Shown here: positions 23,712 through 32,867 of the stretch, piece by piece
Numbering within the stretch: the first letter of the stretch is position 1
Layout: each line of letters opens with the position of its first letter
Assembly: GCA_030539395.1 (NCBI GenBank)
Contig: JAUNSC010000002.1
Span: 45,015-109,014 of the forward strand
DNA length: 64,000 bases
Reading direction: 5' to 3'
Source of the DNA: Eubacteriales bacterium
GTDB taxonomy: Bacteria; Bacillota; Clostridia; Lachnospirales; Lachnospiraceae
Program-made: the position numbers and the translations under genes
Notes under the pieces: generated by a model
Database searches by the model: none
Seen by the model: the letters and a program-made list of their open reading frames with translations, nothing else
Told to the model about the DNA's origin: nothing

Positions 23712-25211
23712 TTACAAATCCATATTTTCCACTTCCTGCAGGATTTCCCTGCGTCTGCGCTCCAGAAGGAGTGCATCACTGTGGACAAAAAAACGCTCGC
23801 AGCCGTACCGGCTGATAAATTCTGCAGCAGATGGATTCTGCAGCAAATCTGAGGTCAGAAGAGACACCTCAATCCCATCTCCAAAACTTTCTTCTGCAAA
23901 TGCAAAACCATGGTCCAATGCCTGCTGCACTTTATCTGCACAAATCCTCGATTGCTCTGTTTCTGCTTCCAGAAATCTGCGAAACAGGTCAGCCGCTTCT
24001 TCCGGATCAGAGCATCGCTTTTCTTTTATTTTCTGGTAATACTCCCTGAGTGTATGCTGTATCGTTTCCTCCCGCCGTTTCTCATCATCAGAAATAAGAC
24101 CTGACTCTCTTTTAATCTCCATTGTTTTCTCTTTGCTTCTCATCCAGTCCTCAAGATTTTCCTGCGCCTTTTTCCACTCTTCCAGGGATTTATTCAGCCC
24201 CTGTATTTTCTCATTCATTTCTCTATATTGTGAAAAAAGCATATTCCAGCCGTCCAAAATCATTCCTGCAACTGCCAGACGTTCATCTGCTGCTGCCCTG
24301 CCCGCCAATTCTGCAAGTTTCTTCCGTCTGTCTGTCTCCATGCTTCCATCAAGGATTTTCAGAATATCATAATCCTGCCGGTACTTTTTATATAATCGAT
24401 AATATCCCCCAAAATCACGGGCTGTCTCCGGTTCCTGAATATATTCACTGACCACTCCATCCAGATTCTCAATTCCCATTTCCTCATAATTGCATAAAAG
24501 TACAGATAAATCCTCCCATCCCCGGGCAGTAACAAAAAGTTTTTCTTCCGCCGTGCTTTCCACGTGATAAAATCTGTCCGGATGCATATTCAGCCAGGAA
24601 AGAATTGCCGGATGTATGCCGTGCATATATGCATATTCTTTCCACACTTCGTAATCCTCTTTTACATCCATTCTCCGTACACGGTCCAATGTGACGATAT
24701 CAAATTCTCTTGCCGATTTATTGTATTCACGGGGATTTCCTGCCGCCACAATGATCCAGCCCGCCGGAACCTTATGCATTCCAAAAGTTTTGTTCTGCAG
24801 AAACTGGAGCATGGTCGGCCCCAAAGTTTCAGATACACAATTTATCTCATCAATAAAAAGGATTCCTTCCCGGCATCCCGAACTTTCCATACATTCATAA
24901 ATAGAGGAAATAATTTCACTCATAGTATATTCTGTCACAGTATATTCCTGTCCCTGATACTGTCTTTTAACTACCACAGGAAGTCCCACTGCACTCTGAC
25001 GGGTATGGTGGGTCATGGTATATGCCACCAGTCCGATCTCCAGTTCCTGGGATATCTGTTTTACAATCGCAGTTTTCCCAATTCCGGGCGGCCCTGTCAG
25101 CAGCACCGGGCGCTGATGAATTGCCGATATCCGGTAATTTCCCTGCTCATCTTTTCTCAGATAGGCTTTTACCGTATTTTTAATTTCTTCTTTTGCTTGT
25201 CTGATGTTCAT
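23712..25211 (-). CDS. MoxR-type AAA+ ATPase
   Basis: 499 residues. AAA+ core: Walker A G-P-P-G-I-G-K-T at 40-47, Walker B I-L-F-I-D-E-I-N at 117-124, sensor-1 V-A-A-G-N-P-R-E-Y-N near 157, arginine-finger region V-T-L-D-R-V-R-R near 172, and a lid domain to about 290. The C-terminal 200 residues are helical with a coiled coil (M-N-E-K-I-Q-G-L-N-K-S-L-E-E-W-K-K) that ordinary MoxR proteins lack. MoxR ATPases act with von Willebrand A proteins as chaperone-like remodelling machines. Its ATG overlaps the stop of the VWA gene (ATGA), so the pair is coupled. It lies between sigE and sigG. Confidence 0.88.
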   Translation of the reverse strand: MNIRQAKEEIKNTVKAYLRKDEQGNYRISAIHQRPVLLTGPPGIGKTAIVKQISQELEIGLVAYTMTHHTRQSAVGLPVVVKRQYQGQEYTVTEYTMSEIISSIYECMESSGCREGILFIDEINCVSETLGPTMLQFLQNKTFGMHKVPAGWIIVAAGNPREYNKSAREFDIVTLDRVRRMDVKEDYEVWKEYAYMHGIHPAILSWLNMHPDRFYHVESTAEEKLFVTARGWEDLSVLLCNYEEMGIENLDGVVSEYIQEPETARDFGGYYRLYKKYRQDYDILKILDGSMETDRRKKLAELAGRAAADERLAVAGMILDGWNMLFSQYREMNEKIQGLNKSLEEWKKAQENLEDWMRSKEKTMEIKRESGLISDDEKRREETIQHTLREYYQKIKEKRCSDPEEAADLFRRFLEAETEQSRICADKVQQALDHGFAFAEESFGDGIEVSLLTSDLLQNPSAAEFISRYGCERFFVHSDALLLERRRREILQEVENMDL

Positions 25212-26818
25212 AAATCCTCCAGTTCAAACTGCCAGGCCCAGGAAGGCACCTTTTGCTGCTGTACTTTCTTATCATAAAAAATGAATGCTGTTTTGTAGCT
25301 TGTTTTATCCCGGGGATAAATGCCGTCCCCGTCCGTAAAATACAAAAGACCTTTCAGATTTTTAAGTTTTTTCTCTTTTCGGAGAGTCTCTACATACTGA
25401 AAAACCGGCTGAAAATCTGTGTCGCCTCTGCCATATATGGTCAAATGTTCCAGATATTCCTTCCACTCCTCCTCGCAGGTAATATGAGCAGCATTCTGCA
25501 CCATAAAATCACACTGCAGAATGTATACATTCATTTTGCGGAAAAAGTTTTCTCTGTCGCTGAGTATCCCATAGACTTCTTCCATAAAACGCCGGACTGT
25601 ATCCGTCCTGCAGGATCCCGAAGTATCAATGGCAATCACCAGTTCCTGCAGTTTTCTCACTTCACAATATTCCAGATGCTCTACAAGAGGCATATTTCCG
25701 TAATGCACAAGACCATAGAGATACGGGATATAATCTATACTTTCCATGTCTGTCTGCATCTCTTCACCTGTCAAAGCAAACTGACGCAGGAACTGCCGAA
25801 AACGTATCTGCTCTCTCTTTTGGATATGGATTTTCTCGCTGTCCGCCCCTTCTTTGCTGCCATGTCCCCCTGAATTTCCGCCGGGGCCATATCCCTTTTC
25901 TTTCGGTATCTGCTCCCACTGCTTTTGAACACATTCCAAAATATGTTTTTTACCGGTCTTATCCCAAAAACAATGATCGTCCGCCTGATATTGTTTTTCA
26001 AGCTTCCTTTCTTCCTCTTCTGATAAATTACCGGACATCAGTACCTGATAAATCTCTTCCGGACAGATTGTCTCCTTCTCAGATAAGCTATCCCTTTCTA
26101 TTCTCCTGATAATACGTTCTGCCGCCATATCACAGGCCACATTCCAGAGCCTGTTATTTTCACGCGGTGTCATGGTAATATGGAGAAACATACAGTGCAT
26201 CATCATATGGAGTAAAATGCGCTCTGTTTTTCCTTCCCTTAAGCAAAATTGTTCTATAAGAAAATCTTCCCTGTAACACACAGTCAATGAATTACGGACA
26301 TCCGCTAAAAAAACATTTTTCTCCCCGCCATCCTCACAGGACACAAACCTGAGCCCACATAGAAAGGTTCGAAAAAAGGGATATTTCTGATTCAGGGATA
26401 AAACAGATAAATTCCAGATTTTATTACAAATGTCTTTTTTGGTCTTCTTACTTCTCTTTCTATAAAAACCACATATTTCATCCTGAGACAAACAGATATT
26501 TTTTAAATCATACTCCTGTCCCCGCTTATACCGCAAAAGCAGACTCAAGATTTCCGTCTGCGGGACAGCGGCAGCTTTCCTGACAGCCTCATCCATGACT
26601 CCATCTGTAATCCATCCGGACTGTAACAGTTGTTCAATCTTACCTGCATCATTTTCTGCAATCAAAACGTCAACAGCAGGCCTGATACGCTGCTTTAAAT
26701 AAACCCCGCAGCGTTCTTTCCATTCCCCTGCCTCTTCTGTAAAATAATGTTCCAGAGCGATTTTCAATTTCAGCGGTGCCTGTTTTGTTTCAAGAAAAAT
26801 TTTTTTCCAATCCGACAT
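25208..26818 (-). CDS. VWA-domain metallopeptidase-like protein (DUF2201-like)
   Basis: 536 residues. The N-terminal two thirds resemble the DUF2201 putative metallopeptidase module (H-M-M-M-H-C-M-F-L-H ... R-E-N-N-R-L-W-N-V-A-C-D-M-A-A-E-R), where H-x-x-x-H plus the later D suggest a metal site, degenerate here. The C-terminal VWA domain carries the MIDAS motif D-T-S-G-S near 398-402, the Thr in G-R-G-D-T-D-F near 466 and D in T-D-G-D-G near 496. No signal peptide. ATG 26818 is preferred over a TTG at 26845 though its ribosome site is weak. It pairs with the downstream MoxR ATPase. A promoter follows the sigE stop. Confidence 0.82.
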   Translation of the reverse strand: MSDWKKIFLETKQAPLKLKIALEHYFTEEAGEWKERCGVYLKQRIRPAVDVLIAENDAGKIEQLLQSGWITDGVMDEAVRKAAAVPQTEILSLLLRYKRGQEYDLKNICLSQDEICGFYRKRSKKTKKDICNKIWNLSVLSLNQKYPFFRTFLCGLRFVSCEDGGEKNVFLADVRNSLTVCYREDFLIEQFCLREGKTERILLHMMMHCMFLHITMTPRENNRLWNVACDMAAERIIRRIERDSLSEKETICPEEIYQVLMSGNLSEEEERKLEKQYQADDHCFWDKTGKKHILECVQKQWEQIPKEKGYGPGGNSGGHGSKEGADSEKIHIQKREQIRFRQFLRQFALTGEEMQTDMESIDYIPYLYGLVHYGNMPLVEHLEYCEVRKLQELVIAIDTSGSCRTDTVRRFMEEVYGILSDRENFFRKMNVYILQCDFMVQNAAHITCEEEWKEYLEHLTIYGRGDTDFQPVFQYVETLRKEKKLKNLKGLLYFTDGDGIYPRDKTSYKTAFIFYDKKVQQQKVPSWAWQFELEDL

Positions 26819-26856
26819 CTCATTTACCCAACATAATATCTGCAAATTACTTTTTC

Positions 26857-26885
26857 ATTTTAGCACTTCATATAATAGATTACAA
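26857..26885 (-). promoter_or_regulatory. Promoter of the VWA-MoxR pair
   Basis: TTGTAA (26880-26885), 17-bp spacer, TAAAAT (26857-26862), immediately after the sigE stop codon. No terminator separates it from sigE, so sporulation read-through is also possible. Confidence 0.5.
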
Positions 26886-26886
26886 T

Positions 26887-27627
26887 TCAATATCCTTTAA
26901 CAACTTCCTTTTTTAGTCTGCCGATGATCTTCTTTTCCAGTCTTGAAATATACGACTGAGATATACCCAGCAGATCCGCCACCTCTTTCTGAGTCATTTC
27001 CTTTCCGTTATTACAGCCGAGTCCAAAGCGAAGAGAAATAATTGTTTTTTCCCGCTCCGATAATTTTTCAATGGCAGCTTTAAGCAGAGTATACTCTACT
27101 TCTGTCTCCATTTTCCTGTATATAACATCTTCGTCTGTTCCCAGAATATCAGACAAAAGCAATTCATTTCCATCCCAGTCCACATTCAGCGGCTCATCAA
27201 ATGATACTTCCATCTTTGTTTTGCTCGTTCTTCTTAAATACATCAGAATTTCATTTTCAATACAGCGGGATGCATATGTGGCAAGCTTTATGTTCTTATT
27301 TGGATTAAATGTATTAATGGCCTTAATCAAACCTATGGTCCCGATAGAAATAAGATCCTCCACCCCAACTCCTGTATTATCAAATTTTTTTGCTATGTAA
27401 ACCACCAGTCGCAAATTATGTTCAATCAAAAGTGTACGAGCCGCACCTGCTCCCTCGCTCTCCAATTTTTCAATTGCTTCTGCTTCCTTTTGGGGCTCCA
27501 GTGGTACGGGCAGTACATCGCTCCCACCAATGTAATGTATATCATTTTGTCTCTTCCTGATAAAATCCGACATACTTGGAACCATCCGAAGTTGAAATTT
27601 TCCGGGTATAGCCACCTTAATCATCAT
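26887..27627 (-). CDS. sigE: Sporulation sigma factor SigE (pro-form)
   Basis: 246 residues. Region 2 ([14 protein letters not shown] ... [17 protein letters not shown]), region 4 ([30 protein letters not shown]). The first 30 or so residues before D-I-H-Y-I-G-G-S-x-x-L-P-x-P-L are the pro-sequence removed by SpoIIGA. It directs mother-cell genes early in sporulation. It follows spoIIGA by 18 nt in one operon. Confidence 0.97.
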   Translation of the reverse strand: MMIKVAIPGKFQLRMVPSMSDFIRKRQNDIHYIGGSDVLPVPLEPQKEAEAIEKLESEGAGAARTLLIEHNLRLVVYIAKKFDNTGVGVEDLISIGTIGLIKAINTFNPNKNIKLATYASRCIENEILMYLRRTSKTKMEVSFDEPLNVDWDGNELLLSDILGTDEDVIYRKMETEVEYTLLKAAIEKLSEREKTIISLRFGLGCNNGKEMTQKEVADLLGISQSYISRLEKKIIGRLKKEVVKGY

Positions 27628-27645
27628 GCTTATACTTTCCTCCTG

Positions 27646-28476
27646 CTACTTTAAGATTTGCGGATGCAATATCATTTGATATGCTTCCTTTTTGCTGCTC
27701 AGGGTCTCTGTGACCGCTGCCAGCACACCCTTTGTACTCCAGACATTCTCCCCATGTTTTATACAGATGCTGTCTATTTCCATAACAGGCAGCACCCCGC
27801 TGTTATTGCCAATAGTATGATACGGTATCACAAAAAACTTTCCTCCTGGAACATCCGGACATTCCAGTCTCATAATCCTTTGAAGTTCTTTTTGCTCGTC
27901 TTCTGAGAGAATTTCTGCTGCCGCTTCATACTCTATAATATGTACAGGTTTTCCGGTAACCGGTAACCTCAAATGATTTCCGCTGTCAAGAAATCCTTTT
28001 AAAAACACTGCTCTTCCTTTTCTTTCCAAACGTACATCATATAAAAATTGTGTATTGCGTCTTCTTGATCTCCAGTATTTCCAAACTGACCACACAAAAA
28101 AATATCCTGCAGGTACCGCTCCTGAAAATGGAACTCTGCAGATTGTCGTCAGAAAATACCATGTGCTTCCCATCACAATAGAAATCATAACTACAGTTGT
28201 TATATTCTGTTTGTAATCTTCTGTGTCTCTGACTTTAAATGCCAGTGCTGTAACCGGCAGATAAAGCAGCAAATTAAATATCATCTGCAATGCAAAAATC
28301 TGTCTCTGCGGTATAATGATCAAAATACAGGCCCCAAGAGCCCCCGCCCCGGCCGCTGCTGCTTTTCGCTTTACAGATTTCTGACGCTGCAGCATTTTTC
28401 CCGCCAGCTCCAGCACCAGATAATTCATAATCAGATTTTGAATAAAATAGAGATCAAGATAGAATTCATAATACAC
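27646..28476 (-). CDS. spoIIGA: Sigma-E processing peptidase SpoIIGA
   Basis: 276 residues. N-terminal membrane domain with about five helices (Y-Y-E-F-Y-L-D-L-Y-F-I-Q-N-L-I-M-N at the start is typical) and a C-terminal aspartic-peptidase-like domain with F-L-D-S-G-N near 163-168 holding the catalytic Asp. It cleaves pro-SigE at the septum. Start is GTG at 28476 with GGGAGGC 6 nt upstream; that site lies in the 3' arm of a hairpin and just after a Spo0A-type promoter. Confidence 0.94.
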   Translation of the reverse strand: MYYEFYLDLYFIQNLIMNYLVLELAGKMLQRQKSVKRKAAAAGAGALGACILIIIPQRQIFALQMIFNLLLYLPVTALAFKVRDTEDYKQNITTVVMISIVMGSTWYFLTTICRVPFSGAVPAGYFFVWSVWKYWRSRRRNTQFLYDVRLERKGRAVFLKGFLDSGNHLRLPVTGKPVHIIEYEAAAEILSEDEQKELQRIMRLECPDVPGGKFFVIPYHTIGNNSGVLPVMEIDSICIKHGENVWSTKGVLAAVTETLSSKKEAYQMILHPQILK

Positions 28477-28480
28477 AAAA

Positions 28481-28520
28481 CGCCTCCCTCCACGTACCTA
28501 AGTATACGTGAAAGGAGGCG
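28481..28520 (-). repeat. Hairpin hiding the spoIIGA ribosome site
   Basis: Forty-base inverted repeat: 7-bp outer stem (28481-28487 with 28514-28520), a 3x3 internal loop, 6-bp inner stem (28491-28496 with 28505-28510), 8-nt loop. On the minus strand the 3' outer arm GGAGGCG is the spoIIGA Shine-Dalgarno and is followed by TTTTGTG. It may act as a weak terminator for aroD or block translation of read-through RNA. Confidence 0.75.
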
Positions 28521-28576
28521 TGAGAAATGTCAAAAGAGGTGATAGAAAAAAGAAAATATTCTGACATATTCCGACA
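28501..28576 (-). promoter_or_regulatory. spoIIGA (spoIIG-type) promoter with Spo0A-like boxes
   Basis: TTGACA (28528-28533) and TATACT (28501-28506) are separated by 21 bp. The Bacillus subtilis spoIIG promoter is known for near-consensus boxes with an over-long spacer that needs Spo0A. Upstream, TGTCGGA (28570-28576) and TGTCAGA (28560-28566) repeat at 10-bp spacing and differ by one and two bases from the Spo0A box TGTCGAA. The predicted start lies near 28494, inside the hairpin loop or 3' arm. Confidence 0.65.
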
Positions 28577-28584
28577 AGACTTTT

Positions 28585-29346
28585 TCAACTATACTGATGA
28601 ATCGTATCCAGAAGTGTCCGAAGTTGTCCGATCGGAATCTGTCCCGGCGCAGATGCTCTTCCCACCATTCCAAACGTGAGACAGGAACCAAAGTTTTCTC
28701 CCAGGATACGGCTTACCATACCTTTACCGCCCATAGACATGGTAATGACCGGCGTCCTGCCTTCCGCTGCTATCACTTCAGTGGCTGACAACAATGTCAG
28801 CACATCCGACTGACTTTGGGGCATTACCGCAATCTTGGCCACATCTGCTCCTGAGCTTTGCATAAAACGCAGTCTTCTCTCCAGCTCTTCCCCGGGAGGC
28901 GTCCCCAAAAAGTCATGATTAGAAGCAACTACTTTCACTCCATAACTATGAGCCTTTTCTGATAATGTCTCCAGAATTTTTTCGCCAAAGAAAGCCTCTA
29001 CATCAATTGCGTCGGCAAACTGTGTTCCCATTATTTTTTCATACAGCTCAATATATTCTTCCATAGAAGCAGATTGTTCACCGCCCTCTCCTTTTGTACG
29101 GAAAGTTACAAGAAGAGGTATTTCTTTCAAAATGTCTTTCAGTTTCTTTAACGCTCCGATTGTTTTTTCTGTATTAAAAACATCTGTCAGAAAATCTATT
29201 CTCCATTCTACCATATCCGGTTTATGATCCATAATATTTGCTGCCAGGTCCAAAACTTCCTCTTCTGTCCTCCCAACTATCGGAACACAGATTTTCGGGA
29301 TTCCTTCTCCCAGCACCAGATTTCCTATTTTTACGCTCTGACTCAT
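28585..29346 (-). CDS. aroD: 3-dehydroquinate dehydratase, type I
   Basis: 253 residues. Type I (Schiff-base) enzyme of the shikimate pathway: 3-dehydroquinate to 3-dehydroshikimate. E-W-R-I-D-F near 48 binds substrate; catalytic His in A-S-N-H-D-F near 145; Schiff-base Lys in A-K-I-A-V-M-P near 171; final G-Q-x-P-I-G-Q-L. ATG 29346 has GAGGG 5-7 nt upstream; in-frame codons further upstream have no site. Divergent from aroE, the next step, and upstream of spoIIGA on the same strand. Confidence 0.96.
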   Translation of the reverse strand: MSQSVKIGNLVLGEGIPKICVPIVGRTEEEVLDLAANIMDHKPDMVEWRIDFLTDVFNTEKTIGALKKLKDILKEIPLLVTFRTKGEGGEQSASMEEYIELYEKIMGTQFADAIDVEAFFGEKILETLSEKAHSYGVKVVASNHDFLGTPPGEELERRLRFMQSSGADVAKIAVMPQSQSDVLTLLSATEVIAAEGRTPVITMSMGGKGMVSRILGENFGSCLTFGMVGRASAPGQIPIGQLRTLLDTIHQYS

Positions 29347-29443
29347 ATTTTCCCTCGTTTCTATATTTTTGATCACATCCGACAACATAAATTTATTTTC
29401 AATTACGGATTCATCATACCACACCAGTTAACCAAATTCTATA

Positions 29444-29472
29444 TTGTTTTCACATCCGCCTTACGGTATAAT
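29444..29472 (+). promoter_or_regulatory. aroE promoter
   Basis: TTGTTT (29444-29449), 17-bp spacer, TATAAT (29467-29472), 62 nt before the aroE ATG. Confidence 0.65.
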
Positions 29473-29534
29473 TTTTAAAAAGGGCAGATTATAAGCAAAT
29501 CAGCCCATAGAATTACGTAAAGGAGAACCTCTAT

Positions 29535-30392
29535 ATGATTACAGGAAAATCGCAGCTTATCTGCCTTCTTGGCAGCCCGGTAGCCCACAGTATCTCTCCA
29601 CTGATGCACAATGAAGCCTTCCGCCTTCTGAATCTGGACTACGCATATCTGTGTTTTGAAGCAAAAGAAAAGGACATGGAAGAGGCTGTAAAATCTCTGA
29701 AATTTTTAAATGCCAGAGGTTTTAACTGCACCATGCCCGTAAAAATCAAGGCTTACGAACTGGCAGACGAGTTATCCCCGGCGGCCTCTCTGATGGAAGC
29801 TGTAAACACGGTTGTCATTGAAAATGGACGGCTCATAGGACATAACACAGACGGTATCGGCTATGTGTCATCTGTGAAAGAGGCCGGTTTTGACCTGACT
29901 GGAAAAAAAATGACCCTCCTGGGCGGAGGCGGTGCCGCCACGGCTGCAGCTGTTCAGTCTGCTCTGGACGGTGCCTCTGAAATTGCCATTTTCAACCGAA
30001 AAGGACGTTCCTGGGAGCGTGCCCAAAAACTTACAGACAAACTGAATGCCCGGACAGACTGCCGGGTTTCTCTGTACGATCTGGCCGACACGACACAGCT
30101 TAAAGCCCAGCTTGCCGACAGTTATATTTTAACCAACGGAACTTCCGCCGGCATGGCTCCGAATATCGATGAAAGCCCTGTTCCGGACATTTCGCTGCTG
30201 CATGAAGATCTGATCGTTTCAGACGTAATTTATAATCCGCGCAGGACAAAACTTATGGCAGATGCCGAGAGCCGCGGATGCCGTACATTTAACGGTCTTT
30301 ATATGCTTTTGTATCAAGGTGCCGCCGCCTTTAAACTTTGGACTGGTCAGGAAATGCCGGTAAGCGCCATTAAGGAAAAATTTTTCAGGTAA
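29535..30392 (+). CDS. aroE: Shikimate dehydrogenase
   Basis: 285 residues. Substrate-binding motif S-P-V-A-H-S-I-S-P-L-M-H-N at 14-26 and catalytic Lys in M-P-V-K near 70; N-T-D-G-I-G-Y near 107; NADP-binding G-G-G-G-A-A-T-A near 131 and N-R-K-G-R near 155. It reduces 3-dehydroshikimate to shikimate. AGGAG precedes the ATG. Divergent from aroD, so the two consecutive enzymes share one intergenic control region. Convergent with the methyltransferase gene; no terminator recognised between them. Confidence 0.95.
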   Translation: MITGKSQLICLLGSPVAHSISPLMHNEAFRLLNLDYAYLCFEAKEKDMEEAVKSLKFLNARGFNCTMPVKIKAYELADELSPAASLMEAVNTVVIENGRLIGHNTDGIGYVSSVKEAGFDLTGKKMTLLGGGGAATAAAVQSALDGASEIAIFNRKGRSWERAQKLTDKLNARTDCRVSLYDLADTTQLKAQLADSYILTNGTSAGMAPNIDESPVPDISLLHEDLIVSDVIYNPRRTKLMADAESRGCRTFNGLYMLLYQGAAAFKLWTGQEMPVSAIKEKFFR

Positions 30393-30456
30393 CATCGATG
30401 CTCCCGCCATCACTGTCTGAAGATGATATGCCTCAACCGTCTCGTCTTCATGCCAA

Positions 30457-31656
30457 TTATTTTTCATCACACACCTGAAAAATATAGAATTTGAGATAAT
30501 AGGAATCTTCCGCAGCCCACAGTATCGGGTGATCCGGTGCCTGGGTGCGGTATTCCACCTGGCGCAGGCGCTTATGGACATTTCGCGCTGCCTGCCCGAC
30601 CGTCTGAGTAAATAATTCATAATCCATAAAGTGTGAACAGGAGCAGGTGGCCAGATAACCACCATCCTTCACTAATTTCATGGCCCGCAGATTAATTTCT
30701 CTATATCCCTTTACTGCATTTTTAATAGAATTTCTGGATTTCGTAAAAGCCGGTGGGTCAAGAATTACCACATCATATTTTTCACCCTGCTTTTCCAGTT
30801 CCGGAAGCAGTTCAAATACATCTCTGCAAAAAAATTTCACCCTGTCTTCCAGATGATTTAAGCAGGCATTTTCCTCTGCCTGCGCCACCGCAAGTTCCGA
30901 TGCATCCACACCGGTAACTTCTGCCGCACCTGCCATACCGGCATTCAGCGCAAAAGAACCTGTGTGAGTAAAACAGTCTAATACTCTCGCACCTTTGCAC
31001 AGTTTCCAGATGGATTTTCGGTTATATTTCTGGTCAAGGAAAAATCCCGTCTTCTGCCCATCCTTTACATCCACATAATAGTGTACATCATTTTCCACGA
31101 TTTCCACTTTTGTATCAAAGGGTTCACTTAAGAATCCTTTTACACATTCCATGCCCTCCTGCCGGCGCACTTTCGCATCACTTCTCTCATATACTCCACG
31201 GACACTAATTCCATCCTGCGCCATACATTCAATAAGGCAATTAATAATCTGCTGCTTAAAACGGTCAATCCCCAGTGCCAGAGACTGAACCACCAGTATA
31301 TCCGCAAACTTGTCTATTACAATTCCCGGGAGGAAATCTGCTTCACCAAAAATCACACGGCAGCTGGAGATATCCACAACTTTTTTGCGGTATTCCCAGG
31401 CATTCTTCACCCTCATACGGATAAATTCCTTATCTATTTCCGTATCAATATTTCTGGTCATCATCCGTACAGTAATTTTGGAATTTCTGTTAATAAATCC
31501 CCGCCCCATGGGATACCCGTCAAAGTCTCTCACGAAAACAATATCCCCGTCCTCAAAACTGCCCAGTACATTGGCAATTTCATTATCATATATCCAGGGA
31601 CCTCCCGCCTTCAGGCTGCGGCCCTCACCTTTTTTCAGTGTTACAACTGCATTCAT
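30457..31656 (-). CDS. RlmI-like class I rRNA methyltransferase
   Basis: 399 residues: N-terminal PUA domain (L-K-K-G-E-G-R-S-L-K-A-G-G-P-W-I-Y-D-N-E at 7-26), linking EEHEE-like domain, and C-terminal Rossmann methyltransferase (V-L-D-C-F-T-H-T-G-S-F-A-L-N-A near 222, I-L-D-P-P-A-F near 300, S-C-S-H near 345). This architecture is that of the 23S rRNA m5C1962 methyltransferase RlmI and its homologues. ATG 31656 has GGAG about 10 nt upstream; the frame extends 20 codons further without support. Confidence 0.85.
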   Translation of the reverse strand: MNAVVTLKKGEGRSLKAGGPWIYDNEIANVLGSFEDGDIVFVRDFDGYPMGRGFINRNSKITVRMMTRNIDTEIDKEFIRMRVKNAWEYRKKVVDISSCRVIFGEADFLPGIVIDKFADILVVQSLALGIDRFKQQIINCLIECMAQDGISVRGVYERSDAKVRRQEGMECVKGFLSEPFDTKVEIVENDVHYYVDVKDGQKTGFFLDQKYNRKSIWKLCKGARVLDCFTHTGSFALNAGMAGAAEVTGVDASELAVAQAEENACLNHLEDRVKFFCRDVFELLPELEKQGEKYDVVILDPPAFTKSRNSIKNAVKGYREINLRAMKLVKDGGYLATCSCSHFMDYELFTQTVGQAARNVHKRLRQVEYRTQAPDHPILWAAEDSYYLKFYIFQVCDEK

Positions 31657-31751
31657 TCTGTTTCTTCTCCTCTGCCAAATGCATATAAAAATATTCCTGC
31701 TCCTGAATATACACAATGGTTTTCATTTTCATGGAAAACTCTTAATCTCTT

Positions 31752-32867
31752 TCACTTTACCGTAGATATTTTTTTCCAGTCAAAGGACATCGGCGTGAAC
31801 TTTCTTAATTTATTGTATGTATTTGCCGATATATATTCTTTTGTACCGTCGCCTTTTTCCTTCCAGTACTCCATATTCCCTGCATTAACCATTCTGCAGA
31901 CAAGATACAGTTCTCTCGTATAGGAGGCGCTGTTGGGTTTTACCTTATCTTTAAAAAACATCCAGAAGCCTGCCCCATCTGATGTATAGTCTATGCAGAT
32001 ACGCTTATCCGTGGAAATATGTGCGCTTGTTCTCCAGAGCCATCTTGCTTCTCCTTCAATCAATTTTATTTGCCCATTTTTATATCCATAAACGGCCAGA
32101 AGCCTGTCATCAGCGCCGGTTCCAATTAAAAGTTCCGGAACACCGTCATTTGCCAGATCACAAAATGCATAATAAAAATCCGTCCGCATTGTATGAGAAA
32201 GAAAATGCTCATAAATAAACTGGTCTATATACAAAGCGCCTTTTCCTTCTGTCGTCCAACTCTTATAATTTTCCTTTGCCCCCTGATTGTACTTTTGCAA
32301 TATAGGCCTGTACAGCTTTAATGCCTGCGAATTTGTCATGGGTGCTTTTTTTACTGTAATCTTAGCTTTCAACACAGACACGCCGATTTTACAGGTAATT
32401 GTTGCCGTACCTGCCTTTTTTGCCGTCACTTTTCCGTTTGAACTGACTGTTGCAACAGCTTTGTTATTGCTGCTCCATGATGCCTTCGCAGTGGTTCCTT
32501 TGACTTTCAGTTGATAAGATTTCTTTGCTGTAATGGTTTTTCTTGCAGCGTTCAATTTAGCATTTACTACCTTCACCTTGCAGGAAAGTTTTTTTTCGCC
32601 GTATTTTGCATAAATTCTTGTGGTTCCCGCCTTTTTTGCTGTCACTTTCCCGTTTTTTGCAACTGCCGCCACTTTTTTATTTGCACTGCTCCAGGTTATC
32701 TTCTTTGATACGCCGCTTACCTTCAGTTTATAACTCTGTCCCTTAATTATAGTAATGCTTTTCTTATTCAATTTTGGCGCAGCCTGAACACCCGCCGCAC
32801 TCATTGTCAGTACAATAAACATAACCATTACCATAAACAGGTTCTTTCTGTTTTTCTGTTTTTTCAT
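31752..32867 (-). CDS. Exported protein with two bacterial Ig-like (Big_2) domains
   Basis: 371 residues. Signal peptide cut near V-Q-A-A (about 29-30). Two Big_2 domains follow at about 32-102 and 103-172, each ending in V-A-x-V-x-x-N-G-K-V-T-A-K-K-A-G-T-x-x-I. The C-terminal part (180-371) has F-C-D-L-A-N-D-G-V-P-E-L-L-I-G, as seen in cell-surface proteins of gut Clostridia, and Trp/Tyr-rich strands. High Lys content. No LPxTG or membrane anchor, so it is secreted or held by an unknown contact. ATG 32867 is used rather than a GTG at 32876 because GGGAG is 8 nt away. Confidence 0.8.
   Translation of the reverse strand: MKKQKNRKNLFMVMVMFIVLTMSAAGVQAAPKLNKKSITIIKGQSYKLKVSGVSKKITWSSANKKVAAVAKNGKVTAKKAGTTRIYAKYGEKKLSCKVKVVNAKLNAARKTITAKKSYQLKVKGTTAKASWSSNNKAVATVSSNGKVTAKKAGTATITCKIGVSVLKAKITVKKAPMTNSQALKLYRPILQKYNQGAKENYKSWTTEGKGALYIDQFIYEHFLSHTMRTDFYYAFCDLANDGVPELLIGTGADDRLLAVYGYKNGQIKLIEGEARWLWRTSAHISTDKRICIDYTSDGAGFWMFFKDKVKPNSASYTRELYLVCRMVNAGNMEYWKEKGDGTKEYISANTYNKLRKFTPMSFDWKKISTVK

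Noticed and set aside
28527-28679. Plus-strand frame of 50 codons with a perfect AAAGGAGG upstream
   Set aside because: The ribosome-site match is the mirror of the spoIIGA site in the hairpin, and the frame runs into the antisense of aroD; probably chance.
30219-30665. 148-codon minus-strand frame overlapping aroE and the methyltransferase gene
   Set aside because: It is out of frame with both well-supported genes and has no family features.
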